DNA from: Bacteroidia bacterium
GTDB taxonomy: Bacteria; Bacteroidota; Bacteroidia; M30B66
DNA: 64,000 nucleotides
Assembly: GCA_019695235.1 (NCBI GenBank)
Contig: JAIBAI010000009.1
Location: forward strand, 1-64,000
Direction of reading: 5' to 3'
Shown: piece by piece, positions 61,392 through 64,000 of the stretch
How positions within the stretch are numbered: the stretch's first letter is position 1
How the letters are laid out: each line of letters begins with the position of its first letter
The notes under the pieces: model-generated
The model's input: only the letters and a program-made list of their open reading frames with translations
Told to the model about the DNA's origin: nothing
Databases searched by the model: none
Translations under genes and position numbers: made by a program

Positions 61392-62420
61392 ATGAGCACA
61401 AGCATACAAGAAGCAGGTAAACTTTCTGCAAAAGATTTTGCATCAGAACAGGATATACGTTGGTGCCCGGGCTGTGGCGATTATTCAATCCTTAAACAGG
61501 TTCAAACGGTGATGCCTGAACTGGGGCTGCCAAAGGAAGATATTGTGTTTATAAGTGGTATAGGCTGTTCCTCCCGTTTTCCGTATTACATGGATACTTT
61601 CGGGATGCACAGTATTCACGGCAGGGCGACCGCTATTGCATCCGGATTAAAAGCAACCAGACCAGACCTGAGCGTTTGGATTATCACTGGTGATGGTGAC
61701 TCAATGTCAATAGGAGGGAACCATTTTATTCATTTGTTGCGCCGGAATTTCGATGTGAATGTATTGTTGTTCAATAATGAGATTTACGGCTTAACCAAAG
61801 GACAGTACTCTCCCACATCAGAGTTAGGCAAAGTAACAAAATCAACCCCTTACGGTTCATTAGATCATCCGTTTAACCCGATGGCATTGGCTATGGGAGC
61901 CGACGGTACATTTGTTGCCCGCTCAATGGATCGTGATCCTGTACATTTGAGAACAATTCTCAAACGGGCACATGCGCACAAAGGCACCTCCCTGGTAGAG
62001 ATTTACCAGAACTGCAATGTGTTTAATGATGGTGCTTTTGAGGTGTTTACTGAAAAATCAAGTAAAGCCAATGAGACATTGTTTATTGAAAATGGTCAAC
62101 CATTAATTTTTGGAGCAGAAAAAGACAAGGGTATCCTTCTTGATGGGTTTACTCCAAGGGTTGTTTCCTTGTCGGATGTTTCCGCAAATGACCTATGGAT
62201 TCACAATGAACAGGATCGTTTGAAGGCTAATATTTTAGTGCGGTTTTTTGACGACCCGCGAATTGAAGGACATTTCCCAAGGCCATTCGGGTTGTTCTAT
62301 GTTGAAGACCGTTTTACCTACAATGAGGCATTTGTTGCACAAATTGAACAGGCACAGTTGAAAGGCGAACCCGACCTGAATAAGTTACTCAGTGGGGGCA
62401 GTGTTTGGGTGGTTGAATAG
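61392..62420 (+). CDS. korB: 2-oxoacid:ferredoxin oxidoreductase, beta subunit
   Basis: A 342-residue thiamin-diphosphate subunit. Cys residues in [10 protein letters not shown] near 24-33 and [11 protein letters not shown] near 56-66 ligate an iron-sulfur cluster together with a downstream Cys ([10 protein letters not shown] near 207). The ThDP/Mg motif is [20 protein letters not shown] near 97-116 followed by [16 protein letters not shown]. No separate ferredoxin (delta) subunit is present, as in the two-subunit Bacteroidota/Mycobacterium type. It faces ruvC tail to tail across two small hairpins. Confidence 0.95.
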   Translation: MSTSIQEAGKLSAKDFASEQDIRWCPGCGDYSILKQVQTVMPELGLPKEDIVFISGIGCSSRFPYYMDTFGMHSIHGRATAIASGLKATRPDLSVWIITGDGDSMSIGGNHFIHLLRRNFDVNVLLFNNEIYGLTKGQYSPTSELGKVTKSTPYGSLDHPFNPMALAMGADGTFVARSMDRDPVHLRTILKRAHAHKGTSLVEIYQNCNVFNDGAFEVFTEKSSKANETLFIENGQPLIFGAEKDKGILLDGFTPRVVSLSDVSANDLWIHNEQDRLKANILVRFFDDPRIEGHFPRPFGLFYVEDRFTYNEAFVAQIEQAQLKGEPDLNKLLSGGSVWVVE

Positions 62421-62450
62421 GCATCATAAGCCTATAAGCGTACCGCTTAT
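62417..62450. terminator. Double hairpin between korB and ruvC
   Basis: ATAGGC/GCCTAT (62417-62435, 7-base loop) and ATAAGCG/CGCTTAT (62434-62450, 3-base loop) lie between convergent genes and overlap both stop codons. Neither has a good T-run, so terminator activity is uncertain. Confidence 0.3.
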
Positions 62451-63016
62451 TTCACCCTGTCGGGATTTTGTGAGACGAAAGCTTTCCACCCGGTGAGTTT
62501 TGTTTTGGCATTTGGTTCAGGCAAACCAGGTTTGTACTGATAGTAATGGCACATTGCTGCAGCCAGTCCGTCAGTGGCATCTAACTTTTCAGGCATATCT
62601 GTTTCGGGTATTGCGAGTACCCTCTGAAGCATAAGGGCTACCTGTTCTTTGGATGCTGCCCCTTTTCCGGTAATACTTTGTTTTATTTTTCGCGGCGAAT
62701 ACTCAAAGATTGGCAAATTGCGGTAGAGGGCGGCTGCGAGTGCAACGCCTTGTGCACGCCCTAACTTTAGCATTGATTGCACGTTTTTGCCAAAGAAAGG
62801 CGCTTCGGCAGCTAATTCATCCGGCTTATAGGTGTCAATCAGGTGTAGTGTACGTTCAAAAATGAGCTTGAGTTTAGTACCATGATCATCGTACTTGTGT
62901 AGTAAAAGCGTGCCAAAGTGTAACAGTGAAGGCTTGTTGTTTTTAACATGGATAAGACCATAGCCCATAATGGTTGTTCCGGGGTCAATACCAAGAATAA
63001 TTTTGTCTTTGATCAT
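62447..63016 (-). CDS. ruvC: Crossover junction endodeoxyribonuclease RuvC
   Basis: Resolves Holliday junctions with RuvAB. From the ATG at 63016 the protein is 189 residues, the family length; the frame stays open upstream to 63121, but that portion lies in the start of the divergent gene. Acidic catalytic residues appear in ILGIDPGTTIMGYG (Asp11), AAEAPFFGKN near 68-77, and KLDATDGLAAAMCHY near 143-157. QSMLKLGRAQGVALAAAL is the DNA-binding helix. ruvA/ruvB are not in the window. Next to a GT2 gene, as is common in Bacteroidota. Confidence 0.95.
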   Translation of the reverse strand: MIKDKIILGIDPGTTIMGYGLIHVKNNKPSLLHFGTLLLHKYDDHGTKLKLIFERTLHLIDTYKPDELAAEAPFFGKNVQSMLKLGRAQGVALAAALYRNLPIFEYSPRKIKQSITGKGAASKEQVALMLQRVLAIPETDMPEKLDATDGLAAAMCHYYQYKPGLPEPNAKTKLTGWKAFVSQNPDRVK

Positions 63017-63068
63017 CAGGTACGCAAGGTACAAATGAAAAAGGCCGAATTTTGCGACAAATTCTTCT

Positions 63069-64000
63069 ATGCAGAAAAATGCAGCCATTGACATAATTAT
63101 TCCATTTCGCAATGAAGCCATGAACCTTCCCGGCTTGATGGATTCATTAGGTGTAGTTGAAGTTCATCCGAATGACCGGTGCATATTAGTAGACGATGCT
63201 TCAAATGATAATGGGGCACAACTCATTAAAGAGACAGCTTTTTTCAAGCTTATTCAATTAAGCAGCCAGCAGAGCAGGGGCAAGAAAGATGCGCTGCAAG
63301 CAGGTATTGAAGCAGGAACGAAGCCATTTATTCTCACTACTGATGCCGACTGTATGTTTCAGCCTGAATGGATGGAAACAATGCGCCAGGCAATTCACGA
63401 CAATACACGGCTATTGATTGGGCCGGTTCTGGTCAGGCGGGAATCGGGTTTTATCGCCTGGTTACAAGAGCAGGAAGCTATGGTACTTCTGGCTATAACA
63501 AGATACACAGCGCTTAAGAAGCAGGCAATTTTATGCAGTGGAGCCAATTTGCTTTTTTCAAGAGTCGCATTCAAGGAAGCCGGGGGCTATCAGGCGCATA
63601 TTGAAAAGTCGTCAGGTGATGATGTTTTGCTGTTGAGAACATTTTTTGCAATTGGTTCCGGGGGAATTACTTTTGTTGATGAACCTAATGCCTGTGTATT
63701 TACCCGCCCGGTTCGTACCTGGCGACAATGGTTCGGGCAGCGTTTTCGATGGGCAGGAAAAACAGCTCATCTTCACAGCCCTCTGCGGAAGCTAATAAGT
63801 GCGTGGCTTGTTGTACAATTGTTTCTTCCCTGGATTTTGATTTTTGTATTCTGGCCACTTGCGGTTTTAATTCCTTTTTTTGAATACCCTTGGTTACTCA
63901 AGGTGGCAATTAGGTACCGCCGCAGGTTTTTTATTGGTGATTGGTTTTTCTTTCGCTTTATTTATCCATTACCGGTGTTGTTGCTTTTTCTGCTTATGCC
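63069..64000 (+). CDS. GT2 glycosyltransferase (partial, 3' end outside window)
   Basis: The frame from the ATG at 63069 runs to the window edge (310 codons, no stop). IDIIIPFRNEAMNLPGLMDSL near 7-27, ILVDDASNDNG near 39-49, TDADCMFQPEWMETM near 92-106 (the DxD), and RTWRQWFGQRFRWAGK near 215-230 (the (Q/R)xxRW motif) mark a processive-type GT2 with membrane helices beginning near residue 240 (LISAWLVVQLFLPWILIFVFW). It probably builds a surface polysaccharide or glycolipid. It is divergent from ruvC with 52 bases between starts; a -7-like GAATTTTG lies upstream. Confidence 0.88.
   Translation, partial: MQKNAAIDIIIPFRNEAMNLPGLMDSLGVVEVHPNDRCILVDDASNDNGAQLIKETAFFKLIQLSSQQSRGKKDALQAGIEAGTKPFILTTDADCMFQPEWMETMRQAIHDNTRLLIGPVLVRRESGFIAWLQEQEAMVLLAITRYTALKKQAILCSGANLLFSRVAFKEAGGYQAHIEKSSGDDVLLLRTFFAIGSGGITFVDEPNACVFTRPVRTWRQWFGQRFRWAGKTAHLHSPLRKLISAWLVVQLFLPWILIFVFWPLAVLIPFFEYPWLLKVAIRYRRRFFIGDWFFFRFIYPLPVLLLFLLM

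Noticed and set aside
62447-63121. Longer ruvC (start at 63121)
   Set aside because: The extra 35 codons lie within the start of the divergent GT2 gene, lack RuvC features, and the ATG at 63016 gives the normal length.

Overview
The window comes from a member of the phylum Bacteroidota, and no mobile element, prophage or CRISPR array is visible in it. Several signs agree. Promoters follow the Bacteroidota form TTG-N18/19-TAnnTTTG (seen at 633-662, 15329-15358, 28286-28315, 59485-59513). RpoD is the short 287-residue type. Two proteins carry type IX secretion (T9SS) C-terminal sorting domains and a PorT-like T9SS protein is present. TatA and TatC occur without TatB. An OmpA protein has thrombospondin type-3 repeats, and arginine synthesis uses the acylornithine transcarbamylase route. 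I cannot place the organism below class level with confidence; the content looks like a free-living flavobacterium- or cytophaga-like organism.

Layout. 1-5500: a CBS-domain protein (cut by the window edge), pdxJ with an alpha/beta hydrolase, a small HTH regulator, trpS, and an Ig-like lipoprotein. 5509-13846 (minus): a complete arginine operon transcribed in the order GNAT-argG-argC-argD-argF'-argB-argE-argH, preceded by a 311-base leader. 14158-15720: ilvE, tRNA-Glu, rpsT. 15965-21461 (minus): the OmpA/TSP3 protein with a partner lipoprotein, then rnhB coupled to a response regulator. 21559-27606 (plus): secreted M43 protease, tatC, tatA, gatA, a lytic transglycosylase. 27652-28245 (minus): rplU-rpmA. 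28424-31308: miaA, dxs. 31325-36559 (minus): a five-gene overlapping operon aspC-type aminotransferase / heptose kinase / ubiE(menG) / porT / FAD dehydrogenase.

36659-41203 (plus): an unusual ribulose-phosphate-epimerase-like protein with an extra C-terminal domain, translationally coupled to DAHP synthase, followed by a KdsC-like phosphatase with an N-terminal extension, a dolichyl-phosphate-mannose-synthase-like glycosyltransferase and an acyltransferase. 41181-47812: a membrane-anchored patatin, an APC permease, kbl, nadC and a DUF4783 protein. 47926-57003: rlmH and a likely surface-glycan group (GT4 glycosyltransferase, polytopic membrane protein, membrane protein with a degenerate spermidine-synthase-like domain, asnB, YfhO-type membrane protein). 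57183-64000: rpoD, a T9SS-exported protein, korAB (2-oxoacid:ferredoxin oxidoreductase), ruvC and a truncated GT2 glycosyltransferase.

Most of the window is housekeeping. The most unusual points are the epimerase-like/DAHP-synthase pair, residues in ArgF' suggesting N-succinylornithine as substrate, a repeated promoter geometry (TAnnTTTG followed after exactly 4 bases by the start codon) implying leaderless mRNAs, the degenerate spermidine-synthase-like membrane protein beside a polymerase-like membrane protein, and small unexplained repeats at 8702-8786 and 15814-15877. Functions are assigned by reading motifs only; no database search was run.
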